NCBI GenBank assembly: GCA_043806395.1 | Contig: JAZDHC010000038.1 | Location: 1 to 23,844 of the forward strand | Direction of reading: 5' to 3' | DNA: 23,844 nt | From: CG2-30-40-21 sp043806395 | GTDB lineage: Bacteria; UBA9089; CG2-30-40-21 | In this document: positions 16,146 through 23,815 of the stretch, piece by piece | Layout of the letters: the number at the start of each line of letters is the position of its first letter | How positions within the stretch are numbered: the stretch's first letter is position 1 | Notes under the pieces: model-generated | Databases searched by the model: none | Seen by the model: only the letters and a program-made list of their open reading frames with translations | What the model was told of the DNA's origin: nothing | Made by a program: the position numbers and the translations under genes

Positions 16146-17021
16146 ATGAATGTTCAACAGGGGCTATTATTTATAAGTTTTATCTTTATTGGGATAATGA
16201 TCCCATCCTCAGGAAAATGTGAAATTAATAGGATTGTTGCCTGGGTAAACAATGATGTTGTTACCCTTCAGGAATTAAATACTGTGGCTTTGGCAAATTC
16301 AACCGTAAATAAAAAAGAGATTTTGCAAGGTATTATTGAACAAAGGCTAATCCTTCAAGAGGCAATTAAACAGGAAATTGAGGTTTCTGAAAGCCAAGTG
16401 AGCGAAATAATGAATGCGATGAAAAAACAGTTTCCAACAGAGGCGGCTTTTGAAGATGCTTTATTAAAGGAAGGAATTACTAAGGAAGAGTTAGCAGTAA
16501 GATACAAGGAAAATTTGACAAAACAACAATTGATAGGAAAAGAGGTGACAGGAAGGGTTAAAATATCTCCTGAAAAAATAAACAAGATTCGAGAGGATTT
16601 TTCCCAGGAGATCATGGTAAGGCATATTTTGGTTAAGAGTGCAGAAGAGGCTGTCCTGATATTAGCAAGAATTGATCGGGGAGAAGATTTTGAAGTATTA
16701 GCCAAAGAATGTTCTATTTGCCCTTCCGGGAAGAATGGAGGAGATTTAGGATTTTTCCACAAATATCAGATGATTCCAGAGTTTTCAGAGAAGGCATTTA
16801 GCTTGAAGATAGGGGATGTGAGTCAGGTTGTAAAAACCAATCTTGGGTATCACATTATTAAAATGATAGAAAAAAGGGAGATACCAAAAGACAGGTTTCA
16901 AACCCTGATTCAAGAACAAGAAGAAAAACTAAGGAAAGAGACTTTTGAGAAAGAGATAGAGGTATGGTTGAAGGAATTAAAAGAAAAAGCATATATTGTG
17001 ATGGATAAAGAATATATGTAG
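16146..17021 (+). CDS. Exported SurA/PpiC-like peptidyl-prolyl isomerase
   Basis: 291 aa. An N-terminal signal peptide (MNVQQGLLFISFIFIGIMIP, hydrophobic through about residue 20) targets it outside the cytoplasm. A SurA-type N-terminal chaperone helix region follows (INRIVAWVNNDVVTLQELN...), then a parvulin rotamase domain: MVRHILVKSAEEA (about 154-166), SICPSGKNGGDLGFF, MIPEFSEKAF and LGYHIIKM. The start is ATG 16146, with GGAGAGG 8 nt upstream; the frame is open to GTG 16137. No lipobox precedes Cys. In Gram-negative bacteria such proteins fold outer-membrane proteins; in Gram-positives PrsA does a similar job as a lipoprotein. The non-lipidated form favours a periplasm here. Confidence 0.82.
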   Translation: MNVQQGLLFISFIFIGIMIPSSGKCEINRIVAWVNNDVVTLQELNTVALANSTVNKKEILQGIIEQRLILQEAIKQEIEVSESQVSEIMNAMKKQFPTEAAFEDALLKEGITKEELAVRYKENLTKQQLIGKEVTGRVKISPEKINKIREDFSQEIMVRHILVKSAEEAVLILARIDRGEDFEVLAKECSICPSGKNGGDLGFFHKYQMIPEFSEKAFSLKIGDVSQVVKTNLGYHIIKMIEKREIPKDRFQTLIQEQEEKLRKETFEKEIEVWLKELKEKAYIVMDKEYM

Positions 17022-17030
17022 GTGATAAAT

Positions 17031-17729
17031 ATGCAACAACTTCAGTTTCTCGGACTAATCCCGGCCAGGGGTGGTTCAAAGGGAATAATTAAAAAGTGTA
17101 TTACCCCACTCCTTGATAAGCCATTGATAGCTTACACCATTGAAGAGGCAAGAAAATCAAGGTATTTGCAACGGATAATTGTTTCTACCGATGATGAGGA
17201 TATTGCCTCTGTTTCTAAGGAATATGGGGCAGAGGTACCGTTCAAGCGTCCAAAAGAATTAGCTCAGGACGATACCCCTACCTTGCCAGTTATTCAACAC
17301 ACATTAACCATATTAATGTCTCAAGGATATGTTCCTGATTATATTATTTTACTTCAGCCAACCTCACCCTTAAGAAATGTTGCCCATATTGATGCAGCTA
17401 TAGAAAAGATTATGCAAACCAAGGCAGATATGGTTGTTAGTCTATGTAAGGTTTCTCAACACCCTTTTTGGATGAGAAGAATGGAGGGCGACAAGGTTTT
17501 CCCATTTATAGAGACAAAAAATACATACAATAGGAGACAAGATTTACCCGAGCTATTTCGGCTGAATGGGGCAATTACAGTAGCCAGACGAGAGGTTATT
17601 GTTGAGGAGAAAAAAAAGATAGATATTCGCGGATTTGTAATGGAAGAGGCCGTATCCGTGGATGTGGATACACCAATGGATCTTTTTATTGCTCAAAAGA
17701 TGTTAGAATTGAAGGAAGGAATGGGTTGA
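17031..17729 (+). CDS. Acylneuraminate cytidylyltransferase family protein
   Basis: A 232-aa nucleotide-sugar pyrophosphorylase of the CMP-NeuAc synthetase (NeuA) type. The N-terminal nucleotide-binding motif LIPARGGSKGIIKKCI corresponds to the consensus RGGSKGI-x-x-KN, with Cys where Asn is usual in KN. STDDEDIASVS, LLQPTSPLR and the late DVDTPMDL motif follow. It activates a sugar acid (sialic, legionaminic, pseudaminic or similar) with CTP for glycan synthesis. AGGTGA precedes ATG 17031, and the gene begins 9 bp after the parvulin stop. No other nonulosonic-acid genes are in the window, so the sugar is unknown. Confidence 0.85.
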   Translation: MQQLQFLGLIPARGGSKGIIKKCITPLLDKPLIAYTIEEARKSRYLQRIIVSTDDEDIASVSKEYGAEVPFKRPKELAQDDTPTLPVIQHTLTILMSQGYVPDYIILLQPTSPLRNVAHIDAAIEKIMQTKADMVVSLCKVSQHPFWMRRMEGDKVFPFIETKNTYNRRQDLPELFRLNGAITVARREVIVEEKKKIDIRGFVMEEAVSVDVDTPMDLFIAQKMLELKEGMG

Positions 17730-18074
17730 TGAGGTTGCATTCAAAAACGCTATCGGGAGATTTCCGAGAAGGGCTTATACTGCGAGTTCTTGGTGTTTTT
17801 ATGGTTATACTCAGCAATGTCATATTCGTAGGGCGAACCTATTGTCTCAACAACTCTTAATTGTCGGTAGGCAGTAATTCTCATTATGAACCGCAGAGAC
17901 GCAGAGTCGCAGAGAATTTATATGCTTCATTCAGCGTTTCTTCTCTGCGACTCTGCGACTCTGCGGTGGAAAAATATCAAAATGAGAATTACTACCATTG
18001 CGTCAGTTTAAGGTTGTTGAGACACTATGTGTTCGCCTAATTATTCGGGTAGACACACAGGTCTACCCCTACGA
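17730..18074. other. Convergent intergenic region with nested palindromes
   Basis: No gene. From 17730 to 17826 nothing is recognisable. CGTAGGG (17827-17833) and CCCTACG (18067-18073) bracket an outer palindromic unit containing GGCGAAC and GTTCGCC arms. The family 2 MITE is inserted inside it, between the two CTAT copies. GGGTAGAC (18047-18054) and GTCTACCC (18061-18068) form a perfect 8-bp hairpin that may end the converging neuA-like and pdxJ transcripts. Confidence 0.6.
17843..18024. mobile_element. MITE-like element, family 2, copy B
   Basis: 182 bp, same orientation and internal structure as the copy at 12191-12373. Its ends TGTCTCAACAAC and GTTGTTGAGACA are perfect complements. It is flanked by CTAT on both sides (17839-17842 and 18025-18028). 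Removing the element and one CTAT restores a GGCGAAC-CTAT-GTGTTCGCC palindrome, which is good evidence for a clean insertion with a 4-bp duplication. Confidence 0.88.
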
Positions 18075-18779
18075 TTATTCTCTCACTATCTCCAACATCT
18101 CTCGCACCGCCTCATCAAGCCCTACAAAGAGAGCATGGGAAATGATGCTGTGCCCGATATTCAGCTCTTCTATCCCTGGGATAGCAACTATTTGTGCTGT
18201 ATTGCGATAGGTTAGTCCATGACCGGCCACTACCCTCAACCCTTGTTTTCTGGCAAAGGATACAGCGTCCGTAATCTTTTCTAATTCTTCTTCCGGATTA
18301 GCTGAATTTACATACGGACCTGTATGGATCTCAATCATCATTGCATTTGTTTTAGCTGTTGCCCTGATCTGAGCAATGTCAGGCTCAATAAAAAGGGAAA
18401 CCAATATCCTTTCTTCCTGGAGAAGAGAGACAATGGAGGTAATCTTTTCTCTTTGGCTGATAACATCCAGCCCCCCTTCGGTAGTTAATTCTTCCCGTCT
18501 CTCTGGAACTAAGGTAACCTGATTTGGTCTAATATGTAAGGCAAACTTTACCATGGCATCTGTGGCAGCCATTTCTAAATTTAATTTGGTTTGCACTAAT
18601 TCCCTGAGCAGACGGACATCCCTTTCCTGAATATGCCTTCTATCCTCACGAAGATGACAAACAATACTATCACATCCGGCTAATTCAGCAATTAATGCTG
18701 CTTTTACCGGATCAGGCTCTTTTCCACCCCTTGTTTGTCTTATTGTTGCTACATGATCAATATTTATACCTAATTGCAT
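18075..18779 (-). CDS. pdxJ: Pyridoxine 5'-phosphate synthase
   Basis: 234-aa PdxJ, the TIM-barrel enzyme that makes pyridoxine 5'-phosphate from deoxyxylulose phosphate and 3-amino-2-oxopropyl phosphate. Motifs: GINIDHVATIRQTRGG (4-19), EPDPVKAALIAELAGCD, VCHLREDRRHIQ, NLEMAAT, LVPERREELTTEGG, and AGHGLTYRN with ELNIGHSII near the C-terminus. The TGA of the upstream STAND gene and this ATG are separated by a single base, so translation is coupled and pdxJ is read as the last gene of the ubiquitin-like cluster transcript. An AAGGAG 13 nt upstream lies inside the preceding gene. A housekeeping gene in this position probably reflects the chance landing of the cluster upstream of it. Confidence 0.94.
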   Translation of the reverse strand: MQLGINIDHVATIRQTRGGKEPDPVKAALIAELAGCDSIVCHLREDRRHIQERDVRLLRELVQTKLNLEMAATDAMVKFALHIRPNQVTLVPERREELTTEGGLDVISQREKITSIVSLLQEERILVSLFIEPDIAQIRATAKTNAMMIEIHTGPYVNSANPEEELEKITDAVSFARKQGLRVVAGHGLTYRNTAQIVAIPGIEELNIGHSIISHALFVGLDEAVREMLEIVRE

Positions 18780-18780
18780 T

Positions 18781-20946
18781 TCAATATATCCACTCCTTTC
18801 CTGTTTCGATTTTTTTCGCTAACAATTGCTCTATTCTTTCAGCCCACTCCTCAGATTTTTGGCTGTTTCCTGCATCTAAATAATATTCTGACAACTTTCG
18901 GTATACCTCTGCCATAAGGTCTTTATCATCAATCCGTTCGGCTAACTGACAAGCCTTATTAAGTGTTTCGACAGCCTCTGTTGTTTCTCCTTTAGCAAAT
19001 GAATTCCTTGCCAGAAACATCCATGCACGAATCCGTCCTGTATGGAACATGATCTTTTCTGCAGCCGTAAGCATCTCCTGATAGAAATCCTGAGCTCGTC
19101 CGAAGTCGCCCATAAATTCGGCTATATTCCCCTTGCATTGCCATAGATTAACCCAATTTTCGGGTTTAAGGATTAAAGGGGTATATTTATTTAATAACTG
19201 CTCTATGGTTTTGGGATAACCTGATTTAATCAATGTCTCCAGATTATGGAATATTATCTCAAAGGACTCATTTATACAGCCGCATTCAAAATAATAATAA
19301 GAGGGTTCAAGATAATTATAAATATCCTTGTCTGTATTTTTGGTATTTAACAGGTTATTAAAGCAATCACCTATCTGTTGATAAATTCGCCTGACATCCC
19401 TTTCCTGGGACAAAGCCATTTTTTTGGTAATGGAATGGGCTATGTACTTGTTATCTGGATATATGGTAAACACAAAAAAACCAAGAATAGAATTTATCTT
19501 TTCCTCAAAGTCTGCAAGCCTGTATATTTCTTTTGCCATGGTATCATCTGTAGGCTTTCTTAACAGGGAGAGCAGGAATAAAAGGTTTTTTTCCTCCAGA
19601 GAGGCTTCGGAAAACAACCGTTCCAGAAGATATTTTTCTGCCTCTTCCCTGTATCTTGGAAGTTGATTGACCAATTCTTCAGGGTCATACCAATATCGTT
19701 GAATCAAGCCTGTAAAGTGTTTCAAGATGTATGGATTTCCACCAACCTTTTCTATAATTTCATCTTTGACCCTTTCCGGTAGATCTTCCTGATCTCTGGC
19801 ACTGAGAAATTGGATTATCTCCCTGCGATTTAATTCACTTAAGCTAACGGGCTCGAGGGATGAGTGTTCCAGAAATTCCACCTTTCGTGGAACAATAAAG
19901 ACAACAACTGATTTTGTCAATTCTCTATCAAGGGCAGACAGGATATTCTTTATCTGATCATCTTTAATGGTATATCCTTCCAGATCAAAGAAAAGGGCAT
20001 ATTTATTTTTCTCCAGGCTGCTTATTAATGCCTCTATTTTTTTATCTCCGCTCAGATTTTGTACTTTCTTGAGGGTCTTGTCTCCAGCCTCAGCCAGAAA
20101 TGCAGCTAATTGAACAAGTAGTATCTCTTCTGTAATATCCTCAGGAAGTGTTATCCAAAACACCTTATTCGTATCCTGAAGTAATGAGGCAAGTTTTGAA
20201 CACAATGCTGTTTTACCCATGCCGGGCAGGCCACAGACCATGGCTGTATTGTTTGTTTTTAATAACGATTGAAGTTTTTCTAATTCGGTTTCTCTACCTA
20301 CAAATCCCAAAGCACAGGGAACCCCTTCCAGAAAGGTCTTTATTAATTCTTCTTCCTTCCCATCTTGTTCTCCCTTCTTTCGTATCTCATACACGGTCAT
20401 GGGGGGTATATTTTCAAATCTTTGAATACCAAGGTTTATAAAATTAAGCTCTGGATCCAATCTGGAGGCAGCCTCCAGAACATCATACCCATCCCGACTC
20501 AAAAATATTTTTCCACTTTTATCCTTTTCTGATTCTTTTTGGGCAAGACTCCAGAGGGCAGCGATACATTCTAATCCAAAACCCCCTGGTTTCCCGCCAG
20601 GAAAGGCTGTCTGATGAATAGCGATAGATAGATTGATTAATTCTTTCTTTTTTCTTTTTCGGCTTAAATTTACAGGGGAATTCAGCCATAACGATTGTAC
20701 TTCTATGGCAGTGTTAATTGCCTTGACTAATCCGGAGACAATTTCATCTGCTGAAAAAGGAATAGTCATCAGCCCATCTTTGGCTTTAATCACATTATCC
20801 TTAGCATCCGGGATTTCTTCTAAAACCTTAGCTATCAGCAAATCAAAGCTATCCCTTATATTAACAACATCCGTTTCCCCTTCAGGACAGATGAGGTTAA
20901 CGCAAAGAATTACTATTGGTTCCAGTTTCCTGTTTGGTTTTGCCAT
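18781..20946 (-). CDS. Cyclase-like domain, STAND ATPase and TPR-like repeat protein
   Basis: 721 aa from ATG 20946 (AGGAGG 7 nt upstream; the TTG two codons earlier is too close to that site). Residues 10-190 resemble a class III nucleotide cyclase homology domain: IVILCVNLI where the first metal Asp would be (N17), a KDGLM segment retaining the second (D57), and KIFLSRDGYDVLEAASRL near 146-163. The missing Asp suggests it is not an active cyclase. Residues 215-225 (FVGRETELEKL) open a STAND/NB-ARC-type NTPase with Walker A GLPGMGKT (239-246), Walker B YALFFD (316-321) and GGNP (402-405). The C-terminal 130 residues are helical TPR-like repeats. STAND proteins act as ligand-triggered switches or scaffolds. 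It follows the soluble JAB gene after a 112-bp palindrome-bearing gap. Confidence 0.72.
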   Translation of the reverse strand: MAKPNRKLEPIVILCVNLICPEGETDVVNIRDSFDLLIAKVLEEIPDAKDNVIKAKDGLMTIPFSADEIVSGLVKAINTAIEVQSLWLNSPVNLSRKRKKKELINLSIAIHQTAFPGGKPGGFGLECIAALWSLAQKESEKDKSGKIFLSRDGYDVLEAASRLDPELNFINLGIQRFENIPPMTVYEIRKKGEQDGKEEELIKTFLEGVPCALGFVGRETELEKLQSLLKTNNTAMVCGLPGMGKTALCSKLASLLQDTNKVFWITLPEDITEEILLVQLAAFLAEAGDKTLKKVQNLSGDKKIEALISSLEKNKYALFFDLEGYTIKDDQIKNILSALDRELTKSVVVFIVPRKVEFLEHSSLEPVSLSELNRREIIQFLSARDQEDLPERVKDEIIEKVGGNPYILKHFTGLIQRYWYDPEELVNQLPRYREEAEKYLLERLFSEASLEEKNLLFLLSLLRKPTDDTMAKEIYRLADFEEKINSILGFFVFTIYPDNKYIAHSITKKMALSQERDVRRIYQQIGDCFNNLLNTKNTDKDIYNYLEPSYYYFECGCINESFEIIFHNLETLIKSGYPKTIEQLLNKYTPLILKPENWVNLWQCKGNIAEFMGDFGRAQDFYQEMLTAAEKIMFHTGRIRAWMFLARNSFAKGETTEAVETLNKACQLAERIDDKDLMAEVYRKLSEYYLDAGNSQKSEEWAERIEQLLAKKIETGKEWIY

Positions 20947-20972
20947 GGACAAACCTCCTGCTTTGGTAGGAA

Positions 20973-21042
20973 GGTCATAAGGTAATCGGTGAAGAGGGAA
21001 AAGATAATCACCTCTATCCTCTTACCCGATTACCTTATGACC
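20973..21042. repeat. GGTCATAAGGTAATCG inverted repeat
   Basis: GGTCATAAGGTAATCG (20973-20988) and its exact complement (21027-21042) form a 16-bp stem in the gap between the JAB and STAND genes. A related CTTACCTTATGACCTTCCCC sequence occurs at 1999-2018, downstream of holB, so this is a dispersed family. Confidence 0.65.
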
Positions 21043-21058
21043 ATATGACCTTCCCCCA

Positions 21059-21781
21059 CTACCCTGCCATACTATGTCTCTTATATCGTCCGCTTCGCTC
21101 CCTTTTTTGGGCTATTTTAAGACGGTTTAGCATTCTTTTTAATGATTTGGCATTATCTTCATTTCTTTGGGTATAAAAGTAATTTCCTGATTCTGCTAAT
21201 CTTTTATTCTTTTTTGAAAAAAACATATGATTTTCTGTAGCTGGATCAATAACAAGGGCTATCTGCCAGAAGAGGGAGAAAAAGTGGTTGTGAATGAAGG
21301 TATCGTAGGGAGACATAAATAATCCAATACCAGGATGTGTGTGATACCAGCCAAGCACATATTTATTCTTAAACCGCTCACTCATTTGGCAATCAAGCAT
21401 CTTCCATGTCTGATGACTAAACGATAATGCCTCTCCCGTGGAATATACATGTTGAGCAGGGGTAATATCTGTTATCTGAACAAACAATTTTTCTTTCTCC
21501 CGCATAGGATAACCAATAAGAAAGCCTCCAACTTCCTTTTGTGGAGATGATTTAGCATGACGATATGCCTTGATTAAGGCATCCATATCTACAAAGATAG
21601 CCATATCTTTATTATCTACATCCCCCCAAGGGGAAACAATAAACTCATTTGGTTGAGAAGACGGCATTATCCCTTCTACAGGATTGACCTCAGACAACTC
21701 TCGGAGTTTAATATTTATTACTGCATTTTCTTCCACTCTGTGCCTCTGTGCCTTTGTCCCTATATCTTCAATATACTCCAT
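21059..21781 (-). CDS. JAB/JAMM metalloprotease, soluble paralogue
   Basis: A Zn-dependent isopeptidase of the JAB1/MPN/Mov34 superfamily, 240 aa from ATG 21781. The complete JAMM motif is visible: Glu83 in KEVGGFLIG, then HTHPGIGLFMSPYD with H147, H149, S157 and D160. In ubiquitin-like systems such enzymes mature the modifier or remove it from targets. It is clearly paralogous to the adjacent JAB protein (shared GIMP, GGxLIG, WxHTHPG and WQIALVxDP), but has no membrane segment and ends in a basic tail. The start is uncertain: the frame is open to 21826, the region has no good ribosome site, and ACAAAGGCACAGAGG repeat-like DNA runs through the first codons. It overlaps the end of the preceding JAB gene. 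Confidence 0.85.
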   Translation of the reverse strand: MEYIEDIGTKAQRHRVEENAVINIKLRELSEVNPVEGIMPSSQPNEFIVSPWGDVDNKDMAIFVDMDALIKAYRHAKSSPQKEVGGFLIGYPMREKEKLFVQITDITPAQHVYSTGEALSFSHQTWKMLDCQMSERFKNKYVLGWYHTHPGIGLFMSPYDTFIHNHFFSLFWQIALVIDPATENHMFFSKKNKRLAESGNYFYTQRNEDNAKSLKRMLNRLKIAQKRERSGRYKRHSMAG

Positions 21782-22527
21782 ACCAGAACAACCCCAGCAA
21801 AAAACCCTGCAATACCTGCCAGCCACAACTTGTTTAATGAAGCAGCAACAAAGGCAGTATCTTTGTTTTTAGGATTAACCTCAGCCATTTCTTTTATGCC
21901 TTCTGTAGCATAGATAGATTTTGCCTCCTGCTCATTATTCTTAGAGGCATAGAAATAAAATTCTTTAGTTTTGACTACATTTTCTTCATTCCAAACAAAT
22001 ATTTGTTGCTTATTTTTAATCGGATCAACAACTAAGGCTATCTGCCACGACAAATCAAAAAAATTCCTTTGAATAAACATATCATCCTCAGAAAGGAATA
22101 CTCCCCATCCTGGATGGGTATGATGCCAGCCAACAATCCTTTTATTCCAGAATCGTTTAGCCTTCATCTCTACATCAATAGCACTCCATGTCTCAGGGGT
22201 AAACTTGATGTATGTTCCATCATTTTGTGTGTGTTTGGCTGGCAAAAAGTCTGATATCTTGATAAATTCTGCCTTATTTTCCCGGCTATATTCTCCTATC
22301 AGAACACCACCCAATTCTTTAGCAATATCCTGTTTTGAATACTCCAATATTTCTTCAAAGACACCAACAGCCATAAATACCTTCAGGTTTTCTCTCGAAT
22401 CATCTACCTGTAGCCTGACAACACAATTTGGATCATGAATGGGCATAATCCCATTGGCTGGTTTGGCTGCAACTGTTTCTCCGCGAAGTTGAATTAAATC
22501 TATCCCATCTTTTTCGGGTATGGACAT
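21760..22527 (-). CDS. JAB/JAMM metalloprotease with C-terminal membrane anchor
   Basis: 255 aa from ATG 22527. An AAGGAGA ribosome site lies just upstream, whereas an extension to 22599 would translate CGCAAAG repeat DNA and is rejected. The JAMM motif is complete: Glu71 in KELGGVLIG, then HTHPGWGVFLSEDD with H136, H138, S146 and D149. The last about 22 residues (WLAGIAGFFAGVVLVWSILK) form a single hydrophobic helix with almost nothing after it, so it is predicted to be a tail-anchored protein with its catalytic domain in the cytoplasm. It sits between the E2 and the soluble JAB paralogue, overlapping the latter. Cleavage of a ubiquitin-like modifier at the membrane is the inferred role. Confidence 0.88.
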   Translation of the reverse strand: MSIPEKDGIDLIQLRGETVAAKPANGIMPIHDPNCVVRLQVDDSRENLKVFMAVGVFEEILEYSKQDIAKELGGVLIGEYSRENKAEFIKISDFLPAKHTQNDGTYIKFTPETWSAIDVEMKAKRFWNKRIVGWHHTHPGWGVFLSEDDMFIQRNFFDLSWQIALVVDPIKNKQQIFVWNEENVVKTKEFYFYASKNNEQEAKSIYATEGIKEMAEVNPKNKDTAFVAASLNKLWLAGIAGFFAGVVLVWSILKI

Positions 22528-22548
22528 AGCGGGTGTCTCCTTTATTTT

Positions 22549-22642
22549 CTCGCAAAGCACGCAAAGCACGCAAAGCACGCAAAGAAAAAACAAAAGCAAT
22601 CTGTTATCTTTCTGGACTTTGCGAACTTAGCGCCTTTGCGAG
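22549..22642. repeat. CGCAAAG tandem and inverted repeat
   Basis: Four tandem CGCAAAGCA units (22551-22584) begin with CTCGCAAAG (22549-22557), complementary to CTTTGCGAG (22634-22642). The hairpin fills the E2-JAB gap and ends 18 bp from the E2 stop. It has no coding role. Confidence 0.7.
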
Positions 22643-22660
22643 AGATTGATTTCTTTACGG

Positions 22661-23167
22661 TTACGAAAATTTAACCTCGTAAGGATTCCCCATATCTACC
22701 TTGTGCTCTTCCAACTGTCTGGTATCAATGGGCAATTTATCCTTATTCTGCAATGCCCATGTAGCGGCAGAGGCATTTAAGGAATCATATTCATCATAAT
22801 TTTTATACTGAATCATTTCTCCGAGCCTGACACAGAGCCTATCCAATGTTTCAGATGGTGCCCAACCACCGAGACACACATGATGATTTGAACCAATATT
22901 TGGGTGATACATGGGAGTTAACCACTCTAAATTTGGTTTTACTCGCGGATAGGTAGTAGGCAGATAAATTTCTACTTGATGGAAGTTAGTCGGGATAATC
23001 TCTTTACTCAAGGCATCAAGCTTAATGCCTCGACAGGTATAGGTAATGATATATTTCTCTGGTGGATGACCAAAGAATTCAAAGGTGATAAACTTGCTTT
23101 TTTTAATAAGTTCCTGCATACTTCGATAATCTTCTTCTAATCGAAGCATTCTTGGAGATTGATACAT
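22661..23167 (-). CDS. E2-like ubiquitin-conjugating enzyme
   Basis: A 168-aa UBC-fold protein. The beta-sheet region leads to the E2 signature: YPRVKPNLEWLTPMYHPNIG, with the HPN tripeptide at 88-90, then the catalytic Cys98 in HHVCLGGW and a following APSETL segment. The C-terminal helical part includes LNASAATWALQNK, matching the N-x-x-A-A pattern of E2s. E2s carry the modifier as a thioester from an E1 and pass it to targets. All expected catalytic elements are present, so it is probably active. GAGG lies about 6 nt upstream of ATG 23167. It follows the ubiquitin-like gene and precedes two JAB proteases, the typical context of prokaryotic ubiquitin-like conjugation operons. Confidence 0.88.
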   Translation of the reverse strand: MYQSPRMLRLEEDYRSMQELIKKSKFITFEFFGHPPEKYIITYTCRGIKLDALSKEIIPTNFHQVEIYLPTTYPRVKPNLEWLTPMYHPNIGSNHHVCLGGWAPSETLDRLCVRLGEMIQYKNYDEYDSLNASAATWALQNKDKLPIDTRQLEEHKVDMGNPYEVKFS

Positions 23168-23174
23168 TGTACAC

Positions 23175-23285
23175 CTCGCAAATGTCAGTTGTCAGGGATC
23201 AGCTAAAATCAGGAATCTGATAACTGTCAACTGTCAACTGTCAACTGCCAACTGCTAACTGTTGACTGTCAACTGCCAACCGATC
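23175..23285. repeat. CAACTGT tandem repeat and inverted repeat
   Basis: Imperfect 7- to 10-bp units of CAACTGTCAACTGCCAAC type (23221-23279) plus a flanking TCAGTTGTCAG/CTGATAACTG inverted pair (about 23183-23226). They fill the gap between the ubiquitin-like and E2 genes. The array extends into the ubiquitin-like gene and provides its stop codon. Confidence 0.7.
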
Positions 23286-23553
23286 CCCCTGCCACCACCA
23301 CTGGATGAATCTTTAACACTGCCCCATCCCGTATTCCGGCATTTGACAAGGTATCACTCTCACTCAATGACCTGCCAGAGGCTTTATGGTGCAGTTGATA
23401 ATTTAATGGTGAGCCACTTGGACTAACGGCTGGAAGTTTCATCTTGGTAACTAAAGCTGTTAGCACCCGTTTTAATGGAATATCATCTGGAATATCTGCC
23501 CGCTGCCTTTTGGCACCAGTAACATCTTCTATCTCTACACTAACAACACGCAT
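23269..23553 (-). CDS. Ubiquitin-like protein, YukD/EsaB-like
   Basis: A 94-aa beta-grasp protein. The pattern fits YukD/EsaB-type ubiquitin-like domains: a beta-hairpin start (VVSVEIEDVTGAKRQRADIP), the helix PLKRVLTALVTKMKLP, NYQLHHKASGRSL, then the DTLSNAGIRDGAVLKIHP strand and turn typical of ubiquitin folds. It ends VVVAGG followed by SVGS, so a diglycine lies four residues from the C-terminus, a site a JAB protease could expose. The last codons and the TGA lie in a tandem repeat. GGAGG sits 6 nt before the ATG. It is the first gene visible in the cluster and the probable modifier for the E2 next to it. Confidence 0.8.
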   Translation of the reverse strand: MRVVSVEIEDVTGAKRQRADIPDDIPLKRVLTALVTKMKLPAVSPSGSPLNYQLHHKASGRSLSESDTLSNAGIRDGAVLKIHPVVVAGGSVGS

Positions 23554-23573
23554 TTTTTACCTCCAGCTATATA

Positions 23574-23815
<242 letters not shown>

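Noticed and set aside
16146..16220. Lipoprotein signal for the parvulin gene
   Set aside because: The residue before Cys is Lys (SSGKC), which does not fit a lipobox.
20947..20952. TTG start two codons upstream for the STAND gene
   Set aside because: The AGGAGG ends only 1 nt before the TTG; the ATG at 20946 has correct 7-nt spacing.
22528..22599. N-terminal extension of the anchored JAB protein, giving a cysteine-rich hydrophobic start
   Set aside because: It is translation of the CGCAAAG tandem repeat (repeated CVL), and a proper ribosome site precedes ATG 22527.
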